Counted from the first letter of the stretch, positions 42,407 through 50,719 are shown. The stretch is DNA of 64,000 nt from Eubacterium sp. (GCA_021769965.1 JAETRU010000002.1:1-64000); one strand, 5' to 3'. The notes: generated by a model not told the origin, from the sequence alone. Numbers and translations: made by a program.

Positions 42407-42949
42407 CTACAGTCTCTTTCCCAGTTCATATGCCTGCTGCGGGAACGGACTGTTTTCAATATCGCTGCGAGCTCCACAGCCTGTCGCCATGACCATGCCC
42501 AGATCCTCCCACTGCAGATAGCCTGTAAAGCCTTTGTAATGGGCTGCCAGCTCGTCCATAGCCCATCCGTCCGCGCCCGTGTCAGCGCAGGCCGCCAGCA
42601 GTACAGCCTTTTTTCCGCTGCCGCAGAGTCTGTTGTCGATGCCGTAGAAACGGTCAATAACCGTCTTCAGCTGAGCGGACATGCCGGAATAGTACAGCGG
42701 CGTAACAAAAGCGACCAGATCCGCCTCCAGAAGGTGGGGAAGCAGCTCCGCCATATCATCTTCTATCACGCACGGCTCACAGCCCTGCCCGCAGCAGTCG
42801 CAGGCGATACAGGCTCCTACCGCCTTCTGACCCGCGTCAAAGCGGTAGATCTGATGCCCGGCTTCTTCCGCGCCCTGAATAAATTTATCAGCTAAAAGAG
42901 CTGTCGTCCCAGCTTCGTGAGGACTTCCTGTAAGTACTGTAATTTTCAT
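42407..42949 (-). CDS. NAD(P)H-dependent flavodoxin-fold reductase with Cys cluster
   Basis: 180 residues. FMN phosphate loop TGSPHEAGTTALL, TPLYYSGMSAQLKTVIDR flavin segment. A Cys-rich loop (CIACDCCGQGCEPC, about residues 47-60) lies where iron-sulfur flavoproteins of the Isf type bind their cluster or where related reductases have their active Cys. Likely an electron-transfer flavoprotein or FMN reductase. Single gene with its own ribosome site. Confidence 0.83.
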   Translation of the reverse strand: MKITVLTGSPHEAGTTALLADKFIQGAEEAGHQIYRFDAGQKAVGACIACDCCGQGCEPCVIEDDMAELLPHLLEADLVAFVTPLYYSGMSAQLKTVIDRFYGIDNRLCGSGKKAVLLAACADTGADGWAMDELAAHYKGFTGYLQWEDLGMVMATGCGARSDIENSPFPQQAYELGKRL

Positions 42950-43046
42950 TGTCCTTTACCTCCGGAGTTTTGATATATGTAATGATATTATCATACCATA
43001 TTCGCACCTGCAAATAAAACTGTAAAAAGAAATCTCGGATATTTGT

Positions 43047-43820
43047 TTAATCTTCAATTACAATGCAGTTCACTTTTTTAGAGATGGGTGTACACGCATC
43101 AAGTGCAATAATGCCGTTACCATAGTACGGTGTGAAATTTGGATTATTGTCAAACTCACCGCCGTCTTTCTCATAGCGGGAATGTCCAAACGAACAATGC
43201 CAATGACCGCATACAATCGTTTTTCCCACTTCGATAACACCGCTATGCGCTGCTTCCATTCCATTCAGCCACCTTGCCTTTTTCCAGGCATCAGCATCAG
43301 CGTTACGCCAATTTTCCATAAATATATAATCTTTTCCTGAGGGATCGTAGTCAACATATACACAGGGAATCCAGCCATGAGTGAAAATATAGTGCTTTGT
43401 TTCGTAATAATCAACCATTGTTGGAATAATAGTCTGTATGTACGGATTCTCTAAAAACGCCCTGCCCACCTTTTCGATATCGCACCGCAGTGTCTCTTCA
43501 GCAGTTTCAGTCAGCTGGCAAACCGTGTCAATAGTTCCGTTCGTGTAATAAAAATGCCTGAGGTAACTGCCTTTTGTCCAGCCATACAGAAGATCCAAAG
43601 CCAGATCCTCGTGATTTCCTTTTACCAGAATAACTTCATCTTTCGAGAGTAAGTCAAGAATAAAGTCCTGCATCTCCCTCGCCTGAGTGCCTCTGTCATA
43701 TAAATCGCCGCAAACAATCAATTTATGGGGCTCCTTATCATCAAAAAAACCCTTTTCAGTTAAAGCCTTTTTTAATTCCCGGAAGTATCCGTGAACATCA
43801 GAAGTTACATAATATCTCAT
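43047..43820 (-). CDS. PPP-family/ApaH-like metallophosphatase in a HepT-MntA operon
   Basis: 257 residues. Motifs of the PPP phosphoesterases in order: TSDVHGYF, GDLYDRG, GNHEDLAL, FTHGW and GHWHCS. This set is found in Ser/Thr phosphatases and in ApaH/PrpE-type dinucleoside-tetraphosphate hydrolases. Its start overlaps HepT by 4 bp, so it is the third gene of the toxin-antitoxin cassette. MntA proteins modify HepT with AMP, so a role in removing or supplying such groups is a tempting inference, without direct evidence. Confidence 0.85.
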   Translation of the reverse strand: MRYYVTSDVHGYFRELKKALTEKGFFDDKEPHKLIVCGDLYDRGTQAREMQDFILDLLSKDEVILVKGNHEDLALDLLYGWTKGSYLRHFYYTNGTIDTVCQLTETAEETLRCDIEKVGRAFLENPYIQTIIPTMVDYYETKHYIFTHGWIPCVYVDYDPSGKDYIFMENWRNADADAWKKARWLNGMEAAHSGVIEVGKTIVCGHWHCSFGHSRYEKDGGEFDNNPNFTPYYGNGIIALDACTPISKKVNCIVIED

Positions 43821-44164
43821 AACAGCCGTTCCTCAATTTCTTTCAGCTCACAGAGAAGCCGTGGAATATCTTTTTTAACTGTATCATATACGACCGCCAA
43901 ATCAACATTGCCATATTCATGTACAATTCGATTTCTCATACCCTTCATTGCCCTCCATGGAATAGAACTGTAATGTGCTTTAAACTCGTCCGTCAATTTG
44001 TCGGAGTTTTCCGATATCTGAATCAGTCTGAACATCACTGAATCTATAAGGATTTCATCGTCTTCAAGTTCCGCCTGCGTAAGTCCCTCAGTATGCTCAA
44101 ACAAAAAAGCCAAATCATTGATTATCTTCCTGGTATAATATTTATTATCTTTTTTATTATCCAT
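43817..44164 (-). CDS. hepT: HepT-type ribonuclease toxin (DUF86)
   Basis: 115 residues, all helical HEPN fold. The RNase motif Rx4HxY is present as RNRIVHEY (Arg77, His82, Tyr84); the Tyr is the residue that MntA antitoxins AMPylate in characterised pairs. It overlaps the HTH-MntA gene by 8 bp upstream and the phosphatase by 4 bp downstream. Confidence 0.88.
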   Translation of the reverse strand: MDNKKDNKYYTRKIINDLAFLFEHTEGLTQAELEDDEILIDSVMFRLIQISENSDKLTDEFKAHYSSIPWRAMKGMRNRIVHEYGNVDLAVVYDTVKKDIPRLLCELKEIEERLL

Positions 44165-44627
44165 ATATCTTTATCCCGTCTTTCAGTATTTCGTTTATCA
44201 ATGCAGGATTATCATACAACTGTTCTCGATTTAATATGTCGACTTTCTTTTTCAAACCCTCCCGAATTGCTTCTATCAAATCATAGAATTCCATACCCGA
44301 AACAGGTGTGCCGATTAAAAGGTCTACATCACTGTTTTGGCCAGCCTTTCCTTTGGCATAGGAACCGAAAAGATAACAGTATTCAATATCAAAGCTGTCA
44401 AAGATACCTGTGCAGACATCTTTTATTTGTTGAATTTCCAAAATCCCATGGGTTTCATCGATAAAACCATACCCTTCCAATTTCTGCATCATAAACGCAT
44501 ACTTCATAGATACAGTCTTCGATTTATCCGTTTCATAATTCTGATAGGTGCGAAGAGGAATTCCAAGATATTCAGCGCATTCAGCTTGTGTTAAATGCTT
44601 TTGCTTTCGCAGTTCTTTCAGTGTCAT
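44157..44627 (-). CDS. mntA: HTH-MntA fusion: XRE repressor plus minimal nucleotidyltransferase antitoxin
   Basis: 156 residues from the ATG at 44627, behind an exact GAGGTGAT ribosome site. Residues 1-58 are an XRE helix-turn-helix (LTQAECAEYLGIPLRTYQNYETDK). Residues about 68-156 are an MNT nucleotidyltransferase: GSYAKGKAGQNSDVDLLIG supplies GS (88-89) and DxD (100-102). It should AMPylate and neutralise HepT, while the HTH represses the operon. ACGCAA-type palindromes at the promoter fit such autoregulation. Confidence 0.88.
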   Translation of the reverse strand: MTLKELRKQKHLTQAECAEYLGIPLRTYQNYETDKSKTVSMKYAFMMQKLEGYGFIDETHGILEIQQIKDVCTGIFDSFDIEYCYLFGSYAKGKAGQNSDVDLLIGTPVSGMEFYDLIEAIREGLKKKVDILNREQLYDNPALINEILKDGIKIYG

Positions 44628-44646
44628 GCTCATCACCTCAATTACA

Positions 44647-44730
44647 ATTATACAACCAAAGCGCAAAAAACGCAATGAAATTACGCAATTTTTGCGTGCC
44701 TTTATTGACAATCACACGCAATTTTCGCGT
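44647..44730 (-). promoter_or_regulatory. Promoter and operators of the HTH-MntA/HepT operon
   Basis: Minus strand TTGCGT (44670-44675), 17-bp spacer, TATAAT (44647-44652). Two 15-bp near-perfect palindromes, ACGCAATTTTTGCGT (44683-44697) and ACGCAATTTTCGCGT (44716-44730), lie 33 bp apart, and the -35 itself is a further ACGCAA half-site. Likely operators for the HTH-MntA protein. From 44731 to about 44890 I see nothing else. Confidence 0.75.
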
Positions 44731-44890
44731 ATTTCTATTAAAAACAAGACGAATTTTATTATCATACCATATCCGCAAATAAACATTTTTATTCTTCATT
44801 CCAGATTCCAAAGATATCCAGCAGGTTCTTTATCCAAAGCAGGCGGTCTATCTTTCACCACAGATTGCCAGCATGCCCGGCACACTAAGC

Positions 44891-44923
44891 AAAAGGGCCG
44901 TCTCAAATCGAAACGGCTCTTTT
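44891..44923 (-). terminator. Terminator of the surface protein gene
   Basis: Minus strand AAGAGCCGT/ACGGCcCTTTT hairpin with one mismatch and a terminal T-run, about 35 bp after the stop codon. Confidence 0.75.
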
Positions 44924-44958
44924 GTCAAAACTATGAAAACTCAAAGTCTTCTCCAAGT

Positions 44959-47900
44959 CTATTTTTCAGTTTTCTCTTTTCTTCTAATGTAAACTGCTCC
45001 CAGTGCTCCGGCAGAAACAAGGAACATTCCCATCAACAGTCCAATTGGCGCTTCATCGCCAGTTTTCGGTTCGTCTGGATCCTTTTCTTCCACCGGTGTC
45101 GGCGCGAGCGGTACATCAGGATCATCGATCACAGGTTCATCCGGGCCTGGTCCTAATGGAACATCAGGATCATCAATGATCGGATCATCCGGATCGTCCG
45201 GACCCGGATCAAGTGGTGTATCAGGATCAGGCAGAGGTTTCGGTCTGTCCGGCGTATAGGTGTTGGTCACAACAAATCCTTCGGTCATATCTCCTTCCAC
45301 CTTACTGCTGTATCCCTTCACTTCCTTTTCGCGCACACGGTAGGTATATTCGTCGCCAGAATAGCTGTTATTGGCAGAGTTCCAGGCTTTTTTCAGCAGA
45401 TTATACGCTTTTGCTTTCCATTCTTTTCCACGGTAAATCCGAAGTGTACCGACAGTTTCCCAGGAATTGTTATCCAGACTGCGCTCAACAACGACGTCTA
45501 CAGATTCAGGACGCTGTGCTTCGCTGTCACCGACCCACTTCTTTTCTACGTCAAACTCCACTGTTTCATAAGGATCCGCATCACCGATCTCAACGATTCC
45601 GTTGCTGCCGATGCCGCCGCCGCGTCCAGCCTTACCCTCTTCATCAACCGCACGGTTGCCTGTAATGAACACGCGCGCAGCGCTCCGTGCTGCCAATACA
45701 TCAGCGTCGTTTTCATTTACGCCTGCATAGAGGTGAAGCGCTCCATTACCTTTAAGCTTGTTCAGGAAAGTCTCACTGCCATCCTCTACATTCTTCCAGT
45801 TGTAGTTTCCGCCGCCCAGCATAGTAGCTGAGATATCGACGGATGGCTGGAACGGACTTAATCCCAGCTCTTTTGTGAAAAAGTCATCTGTCTTTCCCGC
45901 GCCGGTATTGCCATAGATCGCGCCGCCGTTTTTTATATGAACGCTGGTTTCCGAAGTACCGCAGCCTGCAAGACCGCCGCCTTCTTGCGCAGACTCATTA
46001 TCGGTAATCAAAACATGCTGAAGCTTCAGATATCCGTCCGATTCCGATTTTCCACCGTTGACATAAATGCCGCCTCCGTGGAACCATCCGCTTTTTCCTG
46101 CCTTCGCCTGGTTGTCCTGAATGTAAACCTTCGTCTTTGTACCGTCGATCAGAGCACGGAAACCTCGGTTTGCGCTGTCCTGGCCGCCCTGGATAAAGAT
46201 ACCGCCTCCGGAAGCGTATGCGGTATTATTTGAAATAGAACCGCCGTGCACCTGCAAGGTGTATTCTACATCTCCCTGATTGTTAGTTCCTAACTCGCCG
46301 TCAACGCCGAGAGAAATGCCGCCGCCGATATTTGCTGCTTCGTTTCCTGAAATCGTGCCGCCATTCATGACCATGGTCGCTCTCTGACCGATATAGATAC
46401 CGCCGCCGCAGCCGCCGCCAGAGCTACCGCCAACAGTGATTTCTTCTGCGTGGTTACCCGTAATCTTACCGCTTTCCAGACAGATCTCGCCGCCGAAAGC
46501 GCCTACTGCGCCGCCCAGAAGGGCTCTACAGTTCTGGATAGTTCCGCCGGCAATTACCAGCTGTCCATCTCCTACTACATAGACTCCGCCGCCAACAGCA
46601 CCATCAGGATAGTCTGCACCTGTAGTATTATTATTTTGAAGTACAGCATTTTTTCCCAAGGTCAGCTTACCGCCGGAGACACGTACAAGGGCCTTAGCAT
46701 CATGGTTAGAGATTTTTTCCGCATTTCCGTCAAGGGTAAGGTTGGTCAGTGTAACCTTTCCACTGCTGATATTCAGCAGATTCCCCTTGTAGTTTTCAGT
46801 GCGCTGCAGTGTGCATCCCTGTCCATCCAATTTTTCTGTCAGCTTTACTTCACCGCAGACATAAATCTGCTTGGTGCCATATTCCTTTGCCAGTTCAAGA
46901 GCTTTCTCCGGAGTCCGAACTGCAAATGCCGGCCGGGTGCCGTTTTGAACATCATTACCCTTAGTACCGTCCAGATATACTGCATCTTTTGGCACTTCCT
47001 TCTGTGGAACCGCGGTAAGATACAGCGCCTCTCTATTGAAACCATCAATTGCCATTCCTTCTGTGATTGAATCAAGCAGGATCGTGCCATCTGCCTGTCT
47101 CCAACCATAGTTAAAATCTTTGAAATACCCAGAGTCCTCTATGGAAGGATCTATCATATTGACGGCATCCAGTAAAGATATCTTAGCGTCCGTGCCTAAA
47201 TAAATGTCATTTGCCGCATTTACTGCACCTGTTGCTTTATTTCCATACAGTGCGCCACTTTTAAAAGAGAGGTTTGAAAGTGAATTAACAAAAATGCCTC
47301 CGGCACAGTTGTTTTCGGAATCTGCAGCTTTTGCCGTATTACATTTTACTACAGTATCTTTCAGCGTTGCTGTACTGTAAAAAAGCCGAATACCTCCGGT
47401 ATCCATACCCGTATTATAGGAAATTTCACAGCTTTCTAGTAAGATATTCTCACTGTTATATGCACAAATAGCTCCGCCATTATCCACAGTATTTTCATCA
47501 TTATTATTGTCTCGAATTATAGAATTCTTCACTATAATAGGGTTACCATTGTAAGCGGTTTTTAGGGCTGCTCCTTTGCCTCTAGTTCCTGTGATGTTTA
47601 CAGTATCCAAGCAATTCCCCGTCTTTTTGCCGCCAGCATAGATACCACCGTTTACACTATCAAACACCTCAGTTTCTTTCATGATGAGCATTCCAGTACT
47701 GTATACACTGTATCCATTCTCATTAGCAGAGTTTTTGCTAATCACAGCACCTTGAATAGTGGCTATGCCTGTATTGTAGTTATACACAGCGCCACCTTTT
47801 CCGGTAGTCATGTTTCCAGTAAGTTCGCCGCCATTCATGGTGAAGGTTCCTGAGTTATACACAGCGCCACCATAGCCAGCCGTGCTATTTCCGGTAATCA

Positions 47901-49056
47901 TGTTTCCAATAAGTTCGCCGCCATTCATGGTGAAGGTTCCTGAGTTATACACAGCGCCACCATTGCCAGCCGTGCTATTTCCGGTAATCTCGCCGCCTTC
48001 CATTGTGAAAGTTCCTTTGTTATACACAGCGCCACCGTTGCCGGTATTCCTATTTCCAGTAAGTTCGCCGCCATTCATGGTGAAGGTTCCCGAGTTATAC
48101 ACAGCGCCGCCATTGCCTTTACCGTTCTCATCATTTTTTGAATTATAGGCATTCTTGACAGTACTGTTCTGCATATCCAGAGCTCCATTCACAAAGAGCA
48201 ATGCATTGGAGCTTTTGCGCTCAGATCCCATTCCATCCAGCGTCATATTGTCCAGTGTAAGCTTTGCGCCGCTTTTAACCCAAATAATATCTTTGATGGA
48301 CAGTTCCGCATCCTGCTTCACTTTTTTCAGCGTGATATCCTGATTTGCATCAATTATAATACGGGATGCAATGGTAAAGGATTCTGTCACCAGAATAGTC
48401 CTCGGCCCATTTCCGGCCGCAGTAATAGCCTCCTTCAGTTCCGCCTCGTTAGCGACCTTGACGCCTTCTAATTCCTTCACCACGATATTCCATGTATATG
48501 TACCGATCGTGACAGGAGAAGCGCTTTCCTCATCAACAGGTTTATCACTGCCGGTCTGGGTGTCGTTAGAACCTTCGGATTCTTCTACTTCAGCGGCAGT
48601 GACCGTCACAGTGCCATCCTCCGCATTATTGCCATCTCCCTGCTTTTCTTCTGCGGGATCCTTTGCAGCAGGCGGATTCACTACTGCTTCCTCTGTTTTG
48701 TTATCGGTAACTGTACATACGATCTGCGCAGTACCGACCGCATTAGCTGTAACAACGCCTGAAGTCTCATCAAACTGCACAGCATTAGCGTCGCCAGTGA
48801 CTGTCCACGCCAAAGAATAGCGATCCGTTCCGTCATCCAGCTTATCGCCAAGATCAACGCTGTTTGGCAGCTTTCCTTTAAGCGCATCCATCAGGTCGAC
48901 GGTATCTTGCTCAGTTTCCAGTGTCAGTTCAATTTCGGATACCTCTGAATCGATGCCTCCCTGCGACGGGTCGTCAGCAAATACTGACAGCGGCATCATC
49001 GCCATCACGATCAGCAGGCTCAGAAATAAGCTGGCTGCTTTTTTAAGTTTTTTCAT
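44959..49056 (-). CDS. Large sortase-anchored surface protein (parallel beta-helix, Ig-like and Cna-B domains)
   Basis: 1365 residues. Signal peptide 1-27 (cleavage after SVFA); an Ig-like BIG-type domain (about 38-110); a long right-handed beta-helix (about 190-1130) with five or so near-identical repeats of GGAVYNSGTFTMNGGEL type near 315-425; a Cna-B domain (about 1155-1240: FDVEKKWVGD ... VTNTY), which may form an isopeptide bond; a Pro/Asp-rich stalk; then PKTGD (1330-1334), a hydrophobic helix and RRKEKTEK for sortase anchoring. Probably an adhesin or glycan-binding protein. Expression appears governed by a G9 promoter and two c-di-GMP riboswitches. The DNA repeats coding for the helix could recombine. 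Confidence 0.88.
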   Translation of the reverse strand: MKKLKKAASLFLSLLIVMAMMPLSVFADDPSQGGIDSEVSEIELTLETEQDTVDLMDALKGKLPNSVDLGDKLDDGTDRYSLAWTVTGDANAVQFDETSGVVTANAVGTAQIVCTVTDNKTEEAVVNPPAAKDPAEEKQGDGNNAEDGTVTVTAAEVEESEGSNDTQTGSDKPVDEESASPVTIGTYTWNIVVKELEGVKVANEAELKEAITAAGNGPRTILVTESFTIASRIIIDANQDITLKKVKQDAELSIKDIIWVKSGAKLTLDNMTLDGMGSERKSSNALLFVNGALDMQNSTVKNAYNSKNDENGKGNGGAVYNSGTFTMNGGELTGNRNTGNGGAVYNKGTFTMEGGEITGNSTAGNGGAVYNSGTFTMNGGELIGNMITGNSTAGYGGAVYNSGTFTMNGGELTGNMTTGKGGAVYNYNTGIATIQGAVISKNSANENGYSVYSTGMLIMKETEVFDSVNGGIYAGGKKTGNCLDTVNITGTRGKGAALKTAYNGNPIIVKNSIIRDNNNDENTVDNGGAICAYNSENILLESCEISYNTGMDTGGIRLFYSTATLKDTVVKCNTAKAADSENNCAGGIFVNSLSNLSFKSGALYGNKATGAVNAANDIYLGTDAKISLLDAVNMIDPSIEDSGYFKDFNYGWRQADGTILLDSITEGMAIDGFNREALYLTAVPQKEVPKDAVYLDGTKGNDVQNGTRPAFAVRTPEKALELAKEYGTKQIYVCGEVKLTEKLDGQGCTLQRTENYKGNLLNISSGKVTLTNLTLDGNAEKISNHDAKALVRVSGGKLTLGKNAVLQNNNTTGADYPDGAVGGGVYVVGDGQLVIAGGTIQNCRALLGGAVGAFGGEICLESGKITGNHAEEITVGGSSGGGCGGGIYIGQRATMVMNGGTISGNEAANIGGGISLGVDGELGTNNQGDVEYTLQVHGGSISNNTAYASGGGIFIQGGQDSANRGFRALIDGTKTKVYIQDNQAKAGKSGWFHGGGIYVNGGKSESDGYLKLQHVLITDNESAQEGGGLAGCGTSETSVHIKNGGAIYGNTGAGKTDDFFTKELGLSPFQPSVDISATMLGGGNYNWKNVEDGSETFLNKLKGNGALHLYAGVNENDADVLAARSAARVFITGNRAVDEEGKAGRGGGIGSNGIVEIGDADPYETVEFDVEKKWVGDSEAQRPESVDVVVERSLDNNSWETVGTLRIYRGKEWKAKAYNLLKKAWNSANNSYSGDEYTYRVREKEVKGYSSKVEGDMTEGFVVTNTYTPDRPKPLPDPDTPLDPGPDDPDDPIIDDPDVPLGPGPDEPVIDDPDVPLAPTPVEEKDPDEPKTGDEAPIGLLMGMFLVSAGALGAVYIRRKEKTEK

Positions 49057-49107
49057 AATTTCCCCATCCTGCGATTCTCATCGCTTTTGCCGGGTCGCCC
49101 CTTTTGA

Positions 49108-49190
49108 CCCGGGCAGCTGGCTGCCAACCATGGGGATGGTAAGGCCCTCTAGCTTTCCGTCACCGGCTTTCGCCGGCTTTGGCAAGATAT
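49108..49190 (-). promoter_or_regulatory. Second c-di-GMP-I (GEMM) riboswitch, gene-proximal
   Basis: Minus strand: GCCAAAGCCGGC-GAAA-GCCGGTGAC with a GNRA tetraloop, then GGAAAGCTAGAGGG and GGTTGGCAGCCAGCTGCC, the tetraloop-receptor helix. It differs from the upstream copy at GACGG (for GACGC) and CTAGAGGG (for CTATAGGG), and its P1 stem is poor, so its ligand affinity may differ. A CCGGGTC/GACCCGG hairpin (49090-49112) overlaps its 3' end, and CCCCAT in the aptamer can pair with ATGGGG at the ribosome site (AGGATGGGG). Translational control is possible. Confidence 0.8.
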
Positions 49191-49242
49191 CCTCCTTTTC
49201 CTAAGATTTTGGTTCCGACGTTTTGAACGTCTTTCATGCAGA

Positions 49243-49270
49243 CAAAAAGCCTTGCAATAACGCAAGGCTA
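49243..49270 (-). terminator. Terminator after the first c-di-GMP riboswitch
   Basis: AGCCTTGC/GCAAGGCT hairpin followed by TTTTT on the minus strand, between the two aptamers. It is placed as the expression platform of the upstream riboswitch. Confidence 0.85.
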
Positions 49271-49304
49271 CGGTCGTCTTATGCACGTAAAAGGTATATC
49301 CTTT

Positions 49305-49399
49305 ACTGTAAAATGCAACTGGCTGTCTTGGCGATCCGTCAAGACCCTATAGCTTTGCGTCACTGCCTCACGGCAGTTTTGCCTTTTATAATTTACAGT
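49305..49399 (-). promoter_or_regulatory. First c-di-GMP-I (GEMM) riboswitch, promoter-proximal
   Basis: Canonical class I aptamer on the minus strand. P1 is the perfect ACTGTAAA/TTTACAGT (49392-49399 with 49305-49312). Inside are GGCAAAACTGCC-GTGA-GGCAGT with a GNRA tetraloop, GACGCAAAGCTATAGGG and the ACAGCCAGTTGC receptor side. Transcription would start at about its first base. A terminator follows within 40 nt, so this copy probably acts on transcription. Confidence 0.92.
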
Positions 49400-49403
49400 A
49401 GTC

Positions 49404-49433
49404 ATTATACCCCCCCCCCATAGATTTTTGTCA
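49404..49433 (-). promoter_or_regulatory. Promoter with a G9 tract in its spacer
   Basis: Minus strand TTGACA (49428-49433), 18-bp spacer, TATAAT (49404-49409). The half of the spacer next to the -10 is nine consecutive G. Both hexamers are perfect consensus, so the only variable is spacer length, which would change if the G tract gains or loses a base. It drives the riboswitch leader and the surface protein. Confidence 0.88.
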
Positions 49434-49501
49434 ACCCCTCTGCTGCGCAATTTGTTACATTTTCCTGTCGTTTTGTTACCAGTCACGATTAACATGGCAT
49501 A

Positions 49502-49764
49502 CGCCACTTTTTTCGCTTTTTTGCATTCATACGGCGCCCTCGCTTTGATACGCGCCATATTTTCAGATGATTTTACAACTATACGGCGTGCAGAGACGAA
49601 GATGTGCTGTTTTTTACTGTTTTTTATCCGCATGCAAAGCGTTCAATCTGAAAGCACCTGTACAGCAAGGAGTGAAACGCCATATTGATGAGTTATCTAT
49701 CAAAAAAGTGGCGCGTACTCGGTAAAGGGCGCCGTATGAAATGTTTTTTCTGTGAAATATGGCG
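49502..49764. repeat. Phased inverted-word array D (CGCCATAT/ATATGGCG type)
   Basis: Words CGCCAYAT/CGCCGTAT start at 49502 (partial), 49553, 49678 and 49730; the inverted ATACGGCG/ATATGGCG/AGTGGCG words start at 49529, 49581, 49706 and 49757. Word to inverted word is 27-28 bp, and the return step is 24 bp where present, giving a period of 51-52 bp. The left and right halves are offset by exactly 125 bp. Words vary more than in arrays A-C. The array fills the gap between the surface-protein promoter and the PHP gene; the 834-bp gap is otherwise the two riboswitches and promoter. Confidence 0.72.
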
Positions 49765-49890
49765 CGCAGGAGTCCGTCCTGCAGCCCCATCAGACAATTT
49801 CCATAAACTTCTCACCTTCTTCACAAATTCTTGACTTGTATCCGCGGGAATTCAGGTATAAACTATATTTTAAAGGAAGTGATTTTTTTT

Positions 49891-50679
49891 ATGAAATTTG
49901 ATATGCACTGCCACACAAAGGCAGGCTCCATAGATGCCAGAGTGCCGATCCAGCGGTACATAGAGCTGCTGCATGAACAGGGCTTTGACGGCATGCTGGT
50001 CACCGACCATGATTCCTATAAGGGCTACCGGTACTGGCAGGAGACAAAAGAGTCTCTGCCGCCGGAACTTCAGAATTTCGTGGTGCTCATGGGCGTCGAG
50101 TACGATACCAGAGACGCCGGTCATTTTCTGGTGATCATGCCGGACCATGTCTGCCTGCGGGTACTGCAGGTGCGGGGCATGTCTATCGAAATGCTGGAAC
50201 AGATCGTTCACCACTATGGCGGTATTCTCGGCCCTGCCCATCCTTTTGGCGCCCGCAGTTCCAGTGCGATGTTCTTCAGCAGGATCAGAAAGAATCCTCA
50301 TCTGATCAGAAAATTTGACTTTCTGGAGGGTTTCAATACCTGTGAGACCATTCGCGCCAACCAGATCGCCCAGCTGCTGGCAAAAAAATACAGCAGACAG
50401 TGCTTCGGCGGTTCAGACTCGCACAAAGAAGAATATGTAGGCATGGCCTTTACCGAGTTTGACCGGGACATCACCTGTAACGACGATCTTATCGCCTGCG
50501 TCAAGGACGGCGGCGTGGCTGCCTTCGGCGGAAAAGAACGGGAATTTCTGCGAAAACACCGGCACAGGAACTCCTTTGCCGCCACCTGGGGATTCAAAGC
50601 CTATAACCGGGGGCTGGGTTTCCTCTATTCTCCTTACCGGAAGCTGAAAATCAGGAAATTGTCCTTGCACCGCAGATAG
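49891..50679 (+). CDS. PHP-domain phosphoesterase
   Basis: 262 residues from the ATG at 49891 (AAAGGAAGTGA upstream). PHP metal motifs: MKFDMHCHTKAG at the N-terminus, TDHDS, GVEYDT, GPAHPFG and GGSDSHKEEYVG. Small PHP proteins hydrolyse phosphate esters such as histidinol phosphate, 3',5'-bisphosphates or short oligonucleotides; which applies is not readable. It ends with a basic tail (RKLKIRKLSLHRR). A strong terminator follows. Confidence 0.88.
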   Translation: MKFDMHCHTKAGSIDARVPIQRYIELLHEQGFDGMLVTDHDSYKGYRYWQETKESLPPELQNFVVLMGVEYDTRDAGHFLVIMPDHVCLRVLQVRGMSIEMLEQIVHHYGGILGPAHPFGARSSSAMFFSRIRKNPHLIRKFDFLEGFNTCETIRANQIAQLLAKKYSRQCFGGSDSHKEEYVGMAFTEFDRDITCNDDLIACVKDGGVAAFGGKEREFLRKHRHRNSFAATWGFKAYNRGLGFLYSPYRKLKIRKLSLHRR

Positions 50680-50719
50680 TTATTTGGTAAAATAAATATT
50701 GCAAAGTGCTGGTAATTTG

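Noticed and set aside
44700-44900. Possible fifth phased array around the ACGCAA words near the HepT operon
   Set aside because: Only two palindromes 33 bp apart plus half-sites, all within reach of one promoter encoding an HTH protein; ordinary operators explain it.
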